DNA of 64,000 nucleotides from Metallyticus violacea (Eukaryota > Arthropoda > Insecta > Mantodea > Metallyticidae). Position 1 is the stretch's first letter, and each line of letters begins with the position of its first letter. Both the position numbers and the translations under genes were made by a program. Shown piece by piece: positions 44,713-54,833 of this stretch. Location of the stretch: assembly GCA_030762175.1 (NCBI GenBank), contig CM060843.1, positions 30,655,001 through 30,719,000 on the forward strand, read 5' to 3'. The notes under the pieces were generated by a model that was not told the DNA's origin, ran no database searches, and saw only the letters and a program-made list of their open reading frames with translations.

Positions 44713-44998
44713 TCGGTCCTGATGGGGTAGTGGTTACCATACTTGCCTCCTAAATCCAAGATCGCGGGTTCGAACCCGGCCAGGAGCGATGGATTTTTTC
44801 GTGCGTAAAAATCCTAAGTATGGCATCCTTAGGAAGGGAAGTAAAGCCGTGGGTCCCGTGTCGTACATTTACGGCACGAAAAAGAACCTCAAGCCTGAAA
44901 GAGAGGCCTCTGAGCAAAATTTGTCGGCCGTTTCACGCCCTGAGTTGAATGGGACGCTGATGACCTGAGATGTTAAAGAGCGTCCATAAATAAATCAA
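44713..44998 (+). mobile_element. SINE-A, youngest full-length copy
   Basis: The best-preserved SINE-A, bracketed by a perfect 13-bp duplication TCGCCAGCAGAAG (44,700-44,712 and 44,999-45,011). The head (44,715-44,788) has an A-box-like TAGTGGTTACCA and a B-box GGTTCGAACCC, with acceptor-like ends GGTCCTG and CAGGAGC. The anticodon arm no longer folds normally, so it is not a functional tRNA. The 3' end forms a 6-bp hairpin GGACGC/GCGTCC (44,952-44,957 with 44,980-44,985, 22-nt loop), then TAAATAAATCAA. That hairpin and loop resemble the 3' end of the I-type LINE in this window. Confidence 0.95.
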
Positions 44999-45318
44999 TC
45001 GCCAGCAGAAGAGCAGCGCCTACGGCAGGAACCGTACAAGATTCAAGATTTTTATTGATGAAATATCCTGTGGCCTTACAGAGGGGGGGGGGGCGTGCAG
45101 GAGAAGTTTACATTGCTGTACAGTTGTTTAATATTCTTATAGTTATTAATGAGATTTAAAACCCATGCAGTTCTCTCTCTCGAGAACCATAAAAGTTTTA
45201 AAATGTATTTTTGCGGTTATGTTTCATAGTACTTATTATAGTACCTGTAATGTTTATAATGTGTTTGCATGTCCTTATCTTTTTAATTTTATTTTTACAC
45301 CCTATCTTATGGTTTATT

Positions 45319-45365
45319 GGAATGGAAAGGAGAATGGAAAGGAGGATGGAAAGGAGGGGGGAGGG
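45319..45365. repeat. Imperfect GGAAAGGA-type tandem repeat
   Basis: Three to four copies of a 12-13-bp purine unit (GAATGGAAAGGA / GGATGGAAAGGA) within the 3' UTR of JOC-C. Simple repeat; no function evident. Confidence 0.8.
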
Positions 45366-45659
45366 GTAGCTTTATTTACATTGTGGGGGGAGGTGAATAT
45401 TTACATATATACATATTTACAGTAACATCTTCATTCTTCTGTACTTTCTATGTTGAGGCGTGCCTCTGCCAATGTTTCGAATTACCATATTCGGGTGGAC
45501 CTGAATTGTTTCCCAGAGCTTGCGAGTTTTATCAGTGATAAAATCAGCTACAGGCTTAATTCCTGTCTCCCAATGTATGGTAACGTTGGATGTGAGTATT
45601 GGAACGTGATGTAATTTCCTGAGACAAATGTTCTATATAGTTTGTAGGGGCACCATTGT

Positions 45660-47690
45660 TTATTTTGATGCTTGCGCCCATGCTGCACTAGCGTGGGTCA
45701 AAAAACTTAGGATAAATGCTTTATATAAAATGAGCTTTGACTTTTCTGCAACCAACTTACTGCGAAAAATGGGGGCCCATATTTTTAGACGTCGCCGGGC
45801 ACCTTTGGCTGTATTTGTGGTATGTCTGTTAAAATTTAAATTGGAGTCTAGTATGACTCCCAGGTGTCGTGTATGATGTTTATTTTCCATGTGTCTAGCC
45901 ATGTAGTGAATGTGTCTGTGTCTCTCTGAAAGGTGCGTATTCCGCACTATAGATATTTGGGGTGTGTATATATTATCGTGTCGTCGGCATACATGAGAAC
46001 CTTGCTGGAGGTTACTTGTGTGAAGTCGCTCGTAAATGTGGCATACAGGTACGGGGAGAGTGGGGCCCCTTGGGGGACGCCCGCTAGTTGTCGTCTAATT
46101 CTGGATTTTTCCTGGTCCACCTGACGGAATAGCTTCTGTGTTGTAATTGCCCAGTAATGGTAGGAAAGTTTGGAAGTCGGGATGGGAGTGGTATAGTTTA
46201 TATAGAATACCTGCGTGCCAACATTTATCCAAGGCGGACTCCACATCCAGAAATAGTGCCAACGTTGAGGCCCCATTGTTAAATTGTTCGGTAATGTCAT
46301 CAGTTAGTTTTAACAGCTGTAATTCTGTTGAGTGCTGCTTTCGGAAGCCAAACTGGAATTTTGATATGACATCATAGTCCGAAATTGATTTTTGAATTTT
46401 GTTCAGAAGGAGTTTCTCGAGCAATTTACCAATGAGGGAGAGGAGACTTATTGGTCTGTAAATTTGAGGGTGCAGAAAATTTTTGCCTGGTTTTAAAATC
46501 ATTATTACTTTCGCGTGCTTCCAGGCAGCAGGGAAGTGGTATTGCATGAGGCAGGCATTAAGAATTTTGGTTGTCTGAACTAATGCCTTGCGGGGCATAT
46601 TCTTAAAGTTTTCATTTCTCACTTCGTCAGGGCCTGGTGCTTTGCCTGATTTCAATTTTTGAATTTGATTAAAAACTTCCTGCGTAGTAAAAAGTGGGGG
46701 ATGTGGTCTGTACTCTGTCGCTTTCCATCCTTGAAGCCACTCGCCAATCATGCGCTCGTGCTCATGATTAGTGTTTGGGTTTTCTTTAAAACGCTGTTCT
46801 AACATGTCAGCGAATATTTCGGCTTTTTCTGTCGTGGAGAATGCAAGCCCTCCCTGCCCTTGGAGCCTCTGAGAGCTAGTATGCAATGCGCCGGCGTATT
46901 TGAAACTGCGGGCACCTGCCACAGGGAGTTGTCCGAATGTATGCAATTTTTCATTTATGTTTCCCATTTGTCATGATTGTTAATGTGAATTTGTACTGTT
47001 ATTAAATTTCTGAGCCATTTTGCTGTGCCTTTGTAAATTGGTGCTCCAGTCTCCCTCCACCGTCGCATGCATCGCCTGCGTCTAGCTATCGGGCGCTCTA
47101 CTTCGGGACAAGTGACCCAGCTTGGTGTGCTAGCGGGTGCCTCAGTGCTGTTGATTTTTGCTGTGCTCAGGGAGGCAGTGAAATTTGCGACTCCATGGTC
47201 GATCTCCTCTGGGCTGGGATAAGCCAGTTTGGATTCAGCGAGTTGAGGCATTTGAGCTTTAAATTTGCTCCAGTCCGTTACAGGCACTACGGGCACGCTT
47301 CTGGCCGTGGTTCTATCCAGGCGACCGTATACTATAAATATTACAGGTAAATGATCCGAATCTAAACTGTGTTAAACATTCATCTGGGGTCCTAGCTGCA
47401 CGTTTTTCGTAATTCTCAAGTCTAATGTGTCTGGATCACTTAACCCTGGCCTAGAATAAAAAGTCGGGTCTGGAGGGGCATGCAGTTCCACTTCGTCCGT
47501 TAAGTTGAAAAAATCTGTTAACACGGTTCCATAGGTATCTGTTCTCCTGGAATTCCACATGAGGTGGTGAGCGTTGAAATCTCCAGCCACTAAACCGTTG
47601 TCATCCATGTTAAAGATGTTTGTCAAATCCTCTAAGAGGCCTCGGCGGCTATCTGGCGGCCGATAAATTGCCACTATAAAATCTTCACAA
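45660..47690 (-). pseudogene. JOC-C ORF2, endonuclease end and RT
   Basis: Endonuclease boxes: VAIYRPPDSRRGL, GLVAGDFNAHHLMWNSRRT, LHAPPDPTFYSRPG, SDPDTLDLRI. RT: EVFNQIQKLKSGKAPGPDEV, MILKPGKNFLHPQIYRPISL, FQFGFRKQHSTELQLLKLTD, LALFLDVESALDKCW, then a frame change near 46,110-46,130, AGVPQGAPLSPYLYATFTS and VLMYADDTIIY with intact YADD. The thumb is RHLGVILDSNLNFNRH. Frame changes near 46,110-46,300, 45,950 and 46,960 break it. Apart from these the domain is better kept than in JOC-B. Confidence 0.85.
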
Positions 47691-48235
47691 AACGCCGCGT
47701 ACCCGCAAATGCCCCCACACTAACATACAGACGGCAAATGATAAGATGGAACAATTCCATAACCTACTTGGGAGTGCATCTAGATAAGGTCTAACCTTCC
47801 TGGAACACATTGCCGGAACTGCTCACAGGGCGCAATCACTCAACTGTACCCTGTGTTCAGTTCCAAGGCAATGCCAGTTCACCTCTTCAAAGCCCTGGTC
47901 ATCCCTGTCATGCTATACGCCTGTGAAATCTGGGGTATGGCAGCTGGCAGTTGGCTCGCACTTCTGCAAAGGGTACAGAATAAAGGACTTAGGACCATTT
48001 ATTCTGTATATCGCAGCTTTCCATCTAGGCTACTACATGAGAGTTCTTCCCTCCCATACATAGAGGAGGAAATCAGACGCCGGGCATCAAAATTTTACGG
48101 CAAATTACCATTTCATGAGAGCGCTCTCGTTCGTTCACTTGCAGTTACCCCTGTCGCAATAGGATTAAGCCCAAATTCAAGGTGCCACGCCTAACGTGTG
48201 GCCACCTCGGATAACCAAGGGGCACAACCTAGCGA
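47690..48235 (+). mobile_element. JOC-D copy, left piece (RT C-terminus and tail start)
   Basis: Encodes the end of a Jockey-like RT: YLGVHLDK-type thumb, then MPVHLFKALVIPVMLYACEI, WLALLQRVQNKGLRTIYSVY and SSLPYIEEEIRRRASKFY. The tail word AAGCCCAAATTCAAGGTGCC follows. The piece stops at ACAACCTAGCGA where I-A is inserted, and continues at 54,189. It is 5'-truncated, in plus orientation, inside minus-strand JOC-C. Confidence 0.85.
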
Positions 48236-48262
48236 TGATGATGATGATTATTGTTGTTTAAG

Positions 48263-48293
48263 GGGCGCACAACATCTAAGGTCATTAGCGCCC
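48263..48293 (-). promoter_or_regulatory. I-A 3'-terminal hairpin
   Basis: In the element RNA, GGGCGC pairs with GCGCCC (48,293-48,288 with 48,268-48,263) around a 19-nt loop TAATGACCTTAGATGTTGT. It is followed by TTAAACAACAATAATCATC and the repeated CAT tail. 3' hairpins of this kind are commonly the RT recognition site in LINEs. The same structure ends SINE-A. Confidence 0.7.
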
Positions 48294-48739
48294 AAACACA
48301 CTAAAAACTGCGCCAGAACTAAAAATAAGTAGTTGACACAAATTATGTCTTAGGGTAAATAACAGTACCACGTTGTGCAACAAAACAAAAACCCATAACA
48401 AATAACAAGTAGGTGTAATGGACAACAAAGGACTGGTATTAAAAAAACCGCAATAGCGAAAAACAACAGTCCTATAATGGTCTAAAAAGGGTCAATAAAA
48501 CCCTATAACCATCAACACTAGGACATATAAAAACTGGTAGTAAAACACATCAGCAAAAGCTGAAAATAAACCAGTATTGTAAAACTCTAAACTGGTAACA
48601 ATAAAACCCCCAAAACAATAACAAGGGTTATATATAACAACTCAATAAAAGACTGGTACTAAAAACGATGCATCAAATGCTGAAACAACAACAGTCTTAA
48701 AAGCGTCTAAAAATGCCGTCATGGATAAAAGAGAACACC

Positions 48740-51700
48740 TCACACCTTGCTCCAAAAACCACAAACACGGATAAAACGGAGCACTCGCTCAACAGCAACC
48801 ACATCATCTGCAAGTAATTCCTCAAAAGAGGAGGGCAAACCTAGTCTATGTCTAAAAGCTGCCAGATGATGGCATTCAATTAAAATGTGATGCACTGTAA
48901 AGGGGTGGTCACAGTGGGGGCAAGCTGGAGCGGGTTGACCATTAAAAAGGTGAGAATGACTAAAACGGCAATGCCCAATGCTAACACGAGCTAAAATTAC
49001 TTCTTCGCGACGAACAGCGCGAGAAGAAGTCGACCAGTTAAAAGGGGCGGATTTACATTCACGGAGCTTATTATTTGGGAGTAATTCCCACTCCTCGCGC
49101 CAGCGCGAAAAAATGGCTCTACGTAAAGAATGTATAAACTCCCCGAAATAAAAACGCTGCTCGTACTCAGCAGGGTCTAAAAGAGCGGATTTTGCTGCAA
49201 CATCTGCGGCCTCATTTCCTGGGATTCCGACGTGCCCAGGCACCCATAGCTGTGTTACCCTGACGCCAGCGTCGAAAAGGGTTAAAATTACATTCTGGAC
49301 CATCTGTACCAGAGGGTGGAGGTTGTACAGATTTCGAAAACTTAAAATGGCACTCAAAGAGTCGGAACATATAACACTGTTCCCTAACCCCTGTTCAGAA
49401 ATAAATAAAACCGCCCGATAGATAGCATAAAGTTCCGCCATAAAAATAGATGTTGCAACGTTAAGACCATACGTAAAACTTGCCCCATTTAAAACAAAAG
49501 CACATCCTACACCTGTGTCACATTTAGAGCCGTCCGTATAGATAAAATTCCAGCCATTAAAAGAGGATTTGATCTCGCTAAAAGAACAACGAATAATATG
49601 TGCTGCGGTCGAAGATTTTGGACATGACGTAAGCCCAAGATGAACGGGGGCCTCTGCTAAAACCCAGGGGGGAGAAGAAGTATCCCCGGCTAAGAAAAAA
49701 GCAGGTAACTCAATGTCCAACGTTCGTAAAATCTCCCGAAAGCGAAAACCAGCAGGCTTAGGAGTAAAAGACCGAGCAGCATAAAAACGATCATAAGACA
49801 CAGTAAAAAACGGCCCATTCGTGGGATGACGAGGTTGCGTAGCTAAGCGACAACCGTAGGCAGCTAGTAAAACATCCCTACGATAAAACAACGGAGGTTC
49901 TCCAGACTCCGCACATAAACTCAACACAGGACTGGTGGGGAATGCCCTAATGGCAACACGGATACCCCGGTGATGAATCGGGTTCAGGCGGCGCAGAACA
50001 GAAGGCCGCGCAGAGCCATAAACGACACTGCCATAATCCAATTTGAACCGGATAACAGAGCGATAAAAACGCAAAAGAACAGTCCGGTCAGCTCCCCAAG
50101 ATGTGCCACTTAAAACACGTAAAATACAAAGAGAACGTTCACACTTGCCTCTGAGTTGCGCTATGTGCGATGACCAGCATAATTTCCTATCAAACACCAA
50201 GCCAAGGAACCGAACTTCGTCTGCGAAGGAGAGTGCGTCTGGGCCAAGATGGAGCGAAGGTGGAAGATACTCCTTGTGGCGCCAGAAGTTCATGCAGACG
50301 GTCTTCTCTGCGGAGAAACGGAACCCGTGAGAGGCACTCCAAGCGTGAAGGCGGTCGAGACAGCATTGGAGGCGGCGTTCCAAGAGACAGGTTCTCCGAG
50401 AGGAAAGGTAAATGGCAAAATCGTCTACAAATAACGACGATTGTATTCCTGGCGGTAAACACTGGGTGATAGAGTTAATAGCAATGGCAAACAGTGTGCA
50501 ACTTAGTACCGAGCCCTGAGGTACACCGTTTTCTTGAATAAAATTAGATGATAAAACTGATCCCACGCGAACATTAAAAACCCGGTCTTTCATAAATTCC
50601 TGAATAAAAACAGACATACGCCCACGTATGTTCCAATCCTGAAGCGTTCGGAGGATACCGCCTCTCCAGCAAGTATCGTACGCTTTCTCTAAATCGAAAA
50701 ACACAGCAACCGTTTGGCACTTGCGCACAAAACCGTCCATTACATGGGTAGTTAAAGACACCAGGTGGTCGACTGAGGAACGATGACGCCGGAAACCACA
50801 CTGGGCGTTCGTTAATAATTGCCTCGACTCCAACCACCACATGAGCCGTCCGTTAATCATTCGTTCCAACACCTTGCAAACGCAGCTGGTGAGGGAAATC
50901 GGACGGTAACTGGAAGGAAGATGTGGGTCCTTTCCAGGCTTAGGTATGGGAATGACGGTGGCCAATCGCCAAGCGCAGGGAAATGTGCCGTTACACCAAA
51001 TAAAATTAAAAGTTCGTAATAAAAAAGCTTTGCCTTCTGCTGGTAAATGCTGCAACATGGCAACATGAATGTCATCTGGCCCCGGTGCGCAATGTCGAGA
51101 GATAGAAAGGGCATGCTCCAGTTCGCTGGCGGTAAAAGGAACGTTGTAGCTCTCCTGATGGTCGGAGGCAAATGAGAAACCTTTCCTCTCAACCTGCTCC
51201 CTTAATGCGCGAAATGTAGCCGGGTAATTGGCGGAACTAGAAACATCAGCGAAGGTTCGCCCTACAACATTGGTGACGTTAATCGGAGTAGTGAGCACTC
51301 GATTTAAAACCCTAAGACCGGGTATAGGTGTAAACCTTGGTTTGCCAGCAACGCGGCGTAGCCGTTCCCAAACTACGGATGAAGGCGTTGTGCGGTTAAA
51401 AGAAGAGGTAAAAGAAATCCAAGAAGCCTTTTTGCTATCCTTAATGACTCGGCGGCATTTGGCGCGAAGTTGTTTGTAGCAAATCATATTTGCTGATGTA
51501 GGGTGGCGACGAAAAGCTCGGAGAGCACCTCGGCGTGCACGCAATGCATCCCGGCATTCATCAGTCCACCAGGGAACCGGCAAGCGTCTGGGGTGACAAG
51601 ACGACCGGGGAATAGCCTTATCTGCGGCCGTCATGATGACCGTACGGAGGTGCTCGATCGCGATGTCGATAGATGGAAATTCACACCCTGAAAATTCGGC

Positions 51701-52428
51701 CAAAGATCGATAGAGAGTCCAATTCGCCTTATCAATGAGCCATTTTGGCGTGCGCTGTGAATGTGCGTTCGGAGAGAGTACATGGATCTGACACGGAAAG
51801 TGGTCACTGGAATATAAATCAGAGATGACGTTCCAGGTGAAATGTACAGCAAGTGAGGCAGAACAAATGGATAAGTCCAAGTGCGAAAAGCTATGAGTGC
51901 TGTCAGAGAGAAAAGTAGGTTGACCAGTGTTGAGAAGTATAAGATTGTGATTTAGCAAAAAGTCAGCTAAGAGTTACCTCTTGCACACTCCGTGGTGGAG
52001 CCCCATAGGGGATGGTGTGCATTGAAATCCCCCAAAAGAAGAACAGGGGGTGGTAGCTGAGACAAAAGATCGTCCAGGTCAACTGTGGTGATGGTGTCGG
52101 ACGGAGGTAAATAAACAGTGCAGACAGAAAAACTAAGGCCAGAAAAGTGAACTCTAGCTGCAGCAGCTTGTAAAGGAGTCTGGGGCTGTAGTGAGGTGCT
52201 GTACACGTTATTGCGAATTAAAAGTAAAACTCCGCCGTGAGCGGGAGTGCCATCTTCGGGAGGGAGATCAAATCTCACCGAAGAGTAACCGCGAAAATTA
52301 AAAGAATCACTTGGGCGTAGCTTAGTCTCTTGGAGACACACAAGCAAAGGGTCAGTAGAACGTAAAATTAACTCGAAGTCAGGTCTTCGACTACGGAGAC
52401 CACGCACATTCCACGAAAGGATAGCCAT
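48740..52428 (-). pseudogene. I-A ORF2: endonuclease, RT and RNase H
   Basis: About 1,229 codons. I choose MAILSWNVRGLRS (52,428) as start because the endonuclease opens with it. Endonuclease: CLQETKLRPS, VCTVYLPPSD, LLLGDFNAHHPLWGS, YSSDHFPCQI. A one-base frameshift lies near 51,965, between GN and LADFLLNHN. RT: IPIPKPGKDPHLPSSYRPIS, CGFRRHRSSVDHLV, AVFFDLEKAYDTCW, NGVPQGSVLSCTLFAIAINS, SSLFVDDFAIY (FVDD). RNase H: FIYTDGSKCDTGVGCAFVL, MAELYAIYRA, VICSDSLSAI, WVPGHVGIPGNEAADVAA, so the D-E-D and late H/D residues are present. The C-terminal zinc motif is CPHCDHPFTVHHILIEC. A single base change separates this copy from an open frame. It would nick target DNA, prime reverse transcription and remove template RNA. 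Confidence 0.9.
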
Positions 52429-52465
52429 TGTTAAAATTATATAAAATGAATAAAAATTTACCACC

Positions 52466-53746
52466 TTACTTTTTGGACGGTCCAGGACGAATAAGACGTC
52501 CTTTCTTTAAACGTGTGGGACTCGGTGGTTTTGAAGGAGCAGGCACATCCTGCTCCATCACATCCTCAGAGGGAGGGCTCTCCCGCTGAGAAGCATCCAC
52601 CGATTCCAACGCCTGGAATTGGTTGGATGTAGATATAGGCGGCGACGGCGACCGCCTAGCGGGTTTGCTCCCATCATGGGAGCGTGACCTCCGAGGAGGA
52701 GAAGGGCTCTTTTTCTGCTCTACCTGAGTTGACGACTTTAAAAAATCTGTTCGCGTAAAACTCGTCCTGAACTTAATATCAGGGGCATTAAAAACAACGG
52801 CTTTGGGCTTCATGGTAGAGCGCTTTGGAGAACTAGGAGTAGTTTGGACCCGTGTAAAAACAAGATCGCAGGTCTGCGTACTGCTATCGCACTTCTTGGG
52901 CGCTAAAGAACCTGCTGCGCTGTAGGTGCCGGTCTTAGGCACGACAGGTTGGCGAGACTGGAATCGCTTCCGGGCTTCTGTGAAGGAGAGTTTTTCCTTC
53001 ACCCGGATCTCCTGGATACAGCGCTCCTGTCGAAAACGAGGGCAATCGCGGGACGAGGCTGGATGTCCACCGCGGCAGTTGAGGCAGACAGGAGCAGATG
53101 GGCATGCTCCCTCGTGACTTGCTTCACCGCAGGTTCCACAGATGGGAACGGCACTTTTACAGGATATGCGAGTGTGCCCAAAACGCTGACATTGAAAACA
53201 TCGCAACGGGCTCGGGATATACGGGCGCACTTCTATCACCTCGTAGCCCGCCTTTATCCTCTGCGGCAAATCGACCCTGTCGAATGTGAGGAAAAGAGTC
53301 CGGGTCGGCTGTAATTCCCCCTCTTTCCTTGCCTGTACACGATAAACTGAGGTGACCCCTTGGTCTTCCAGACAGCTCTGGATTTCCGGGTCAGACATTC
53401 CGTCTAGAACATTTGTGGTAACAACTCCTCGCGACGAATTCATGGTCTTATGTTTCTCGACACGGACGGGATATCCGTGGAGTAGCGTCGCCTTGAGCAA
53501 CGAGTTGCTTTGAGACAGGCCAAGTGTCTCCACTAAAAGTGATCCGTTGCGTAGTCGGGTACAGGACTTAACGGGCCCAGCTATGGTATCAATGCCCTTC
53601 TGAATTTTAAATGGATTTACGGTCGTAAACGACTGACTCTCTTCAGTACGACTAATAACTAAGTAACGAGGGAAAGACTTCTCGATTACTTCTTTTACGT
53701 CAACTCTTTTGCGTTTAAAAAGTAAAGGATTATTTTCCAGTACCAT
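52466..53746 (-). CDS. I-A ORF1: intact zinc-knuckle gag-like protein
   Basis: An uninterrupted 426-residue frame starting MVLENNPLLFKRKRVDVKEV. Residues about 25-180 form an RRM-like region (PRYLVISRTEE; TLLHGYPVRVEKHKT; RTLFLTFDRVDLPQRI). Three zinc knuckles follow: CFQCQRFGHTRISC (183-196), CGTCGEASHEGAC (203-215) and CLNCRGGHPASSRDC (221-235). The C-terminal half is basic and rich in Ser and Pro (KSPSPPRRSRSHDG) and ends KKGRLIRPGPSKK. Such proteins bind and chaperone element RNA. ORF2 starts about 38 bp downstream, suggesting reinitiation or termination-coupled translation. This is the only complete element-encoded protein in the window. Confidence 0.9.
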   Translation of the reverse strand: MVLENNPLLFKRKRVDVKEVIEKSFPRYLVISRTEESQSFTTVNPFKIQKGIDTIAGPVKSCTRLRNGSLLVETLGLSQSNSLLKATLLHGYPVRVEKHKTMNSSRGVVTTNVLDGMSDPEIQSCLEDQGVTSVYRVQARKEGELQPTRTLFLTFDRVDLPQRIKAGYEVIEVRPYIPSPLRCFQCQRFGHTRISCKSAVPICGTCGEASHEGACPSAPVCLNCRGGHPASSRDCPRFRQERCIQEIRVKEKLSFTEARKRFQSRQPVVPKTGTYSAAGSLAPKKCDSSTQTCDLVFTRVQTTPSSPKRSTMKPKAVVFNAPDIKFRTSFTRTDFLKSSTQVEQKKSPSPPRRSRSHDGSKPARRSPSPPISTSNQFQALESVDASQRESPPSEDVMEQDVPAPSKPPSPTRLKKGRLIRPGPSKK

Positions 53747-54188
53747 AGCGATTTATTCCTCCACCATTGCAAGCGTCTCCGATGGCGGGCTGCTTCCTGG
53801 GCGCCACCCCGGCTTAGGTTACTGGCTCTGGCCTGAACAAAGTAACCTCAGGGTCGCACCTTCCTGTGGGCTGACGAAGGGACCCAATCGCCTGCAGGAA
53901 GTCTACAGCTCATGCAATGGCCCTTCCCCGGGCCTGGCCTTTACCAGGGGATACGCTCCGGTCCTACATGATAACCCTGTGCTGGGAGTTACGCCGTTAC
54001 CCAGTCACATTTTACCGCGTCAAACACGGGGGCACCCATCAGACAAAGAACAGGGAAGTAGGACTAATAACACAATAAAAGAGGCGAAATAAAAAGGAGT
54101 CAAACGCGCTGAGCGCGGGCCTGAGGGAGCAGCTCGGGTGCCTCGGGGTCGCTACGCCCCGTACCCAATAAATTGGGCCCCTGAGGGG
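53747..54188 (-). promoter_or_regulatory. I-A 5' leader
   Basis: About 440 bp, GC-rich and free of long frames, between the 5' terminus and ORF1. I-type LINEs carry an internal promoter in this position. No specific initiator or downstream element can be assigned by eye. The terminus contains the inverted word CCCCTCAGGGG. Confidence 0.5.
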
Positions 54189-54505
54189 ACAACCTAGCGA
54201 CAGGAGAAAACATTCCAGACCCCCATCAAAAACAAACAGCAAAATCAGATGACGATATGCTCATGTTGTCCACAATGCAGTGAACAACATGCGCATATCA
54301 TGCAAACTCCAAGGATGACATATCCGCCCGTTTCAAAAAGGATTATCTTTTTCTGCACAATCCATCCACACTAAAACCAAATCAGCATTATCACCCTACA
54401 ACCCCCATCCCGTCTCTGCGGTAAAACCCAACACAGGGTAGGGACGCAGCAACTACACACAGATTGAGCCCTAACTTCAGCCTGCCAGTTTGCTTCGGCT
54501 TCGGG
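54189..54505 (+). mobile_element. JOC-D copy, right piece (3' tail)
   Basis: Continues the JOC-D copy interrupted by I-A. It contains the hairpin 54,254-54,269 with 54,284-54,299 (GATATGCTCATGTTGT and ACAACATGCGCATATC, one mismatch), the word CATATCCGCCCG, and a small nested hairpin CTGCG...ACCC...GGGT...CGCAG at about 54,415-54,450. It ends near CAGCCTGCCAGTTTGC, next to the JOC-C endonuclease. Confidence 0.85.
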
Positions 54506-54833
54506 CTGATTGTTAATGCCTATTCTAATCGCCGTATACTCTAGACAGCGTAGCGGAGGCAGCTGCACAGGAGCGAAGATCACATTTGACTTTATTATAA
54601 TGGCGGTACCCCCCCCCCCCTTGCCTGATGGGCCTGTCTTGTCTTTGAATATTATAGTTGGAGAGCCGAAAAGTGTGCTCTGGTTTAGTTTTAGTTTCCC
54701 CTACAAGTGTTAGATCGATTTTATTTTTACGCAGGAAGTTTTCGAATTTGTATCTCTGACGTAGAATGCCATCGGCATTCCAGAGCAGGGATCGGAATTC
54801 GATTCTGTAACCCCCTCTTGTCGCCATCGTTTA
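54506..54833 (-). pseudogene. JOC-C ORF2, endonuclease start
   Basis: Starts MATRGGYRIEFRSLLWNADG and continues FLRKNKIDLTLVGETK and FRLSNYNIQRQDRP. The frame changes at a 12-nt C run on the plus strand (54,609-54,620; GGG codons in the element) and resumes as VIFAPVQLPPLRCLEYTAIR and GINNQ, where the JOC-D insertion begins. A frame change at the homologous G run also occurs in JOC-B. Confidence 0.85.

Larger units (their letters stand above)
48236..54188 (-). mobile_element. I-A: complete I-type LINE with 12-bp TSD
   Basis: Minus-strand element of 5,953 bp bracketed by the perfect duplication ACAACCTAGCGA (48,224-48,235 and 54,189-54,200). From its 5' end: a GC-rich leader starting CCCCTCAGGGG (54,188-53,747), ORF1 (53,746-52,466), ORF2 (52,428-48,740) and a 3' UTR ending in a hairpin and a (CAT)n tail. 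The presence of RNase H and triple zinc knuckles places it in the I group rather than Jockey. It is full length with a single ORF2 frameshift, so it is among the most recent insertions here. Confidence 0.9.

Noticed and set aside
44715..44788. tRNA-like sequence (also near 3,825-3,895, 5,055-5,126, 15,515-15,583, 15,737-15,808, 23,325-23,394, 38,335-38,400)
   Set aside because: Each is the head of a SINE with an unfoldable or damaged anticodon arm and is followed by the SINE body, so none is annotated as a tRNA gene.
50103..50469. Arg-rich plus-strand frames, repeated at 63,439-63,805
   Set aside because: Antisense shadows of the I-A and I-B RT; repeated only because the two LINE copies are homologous.
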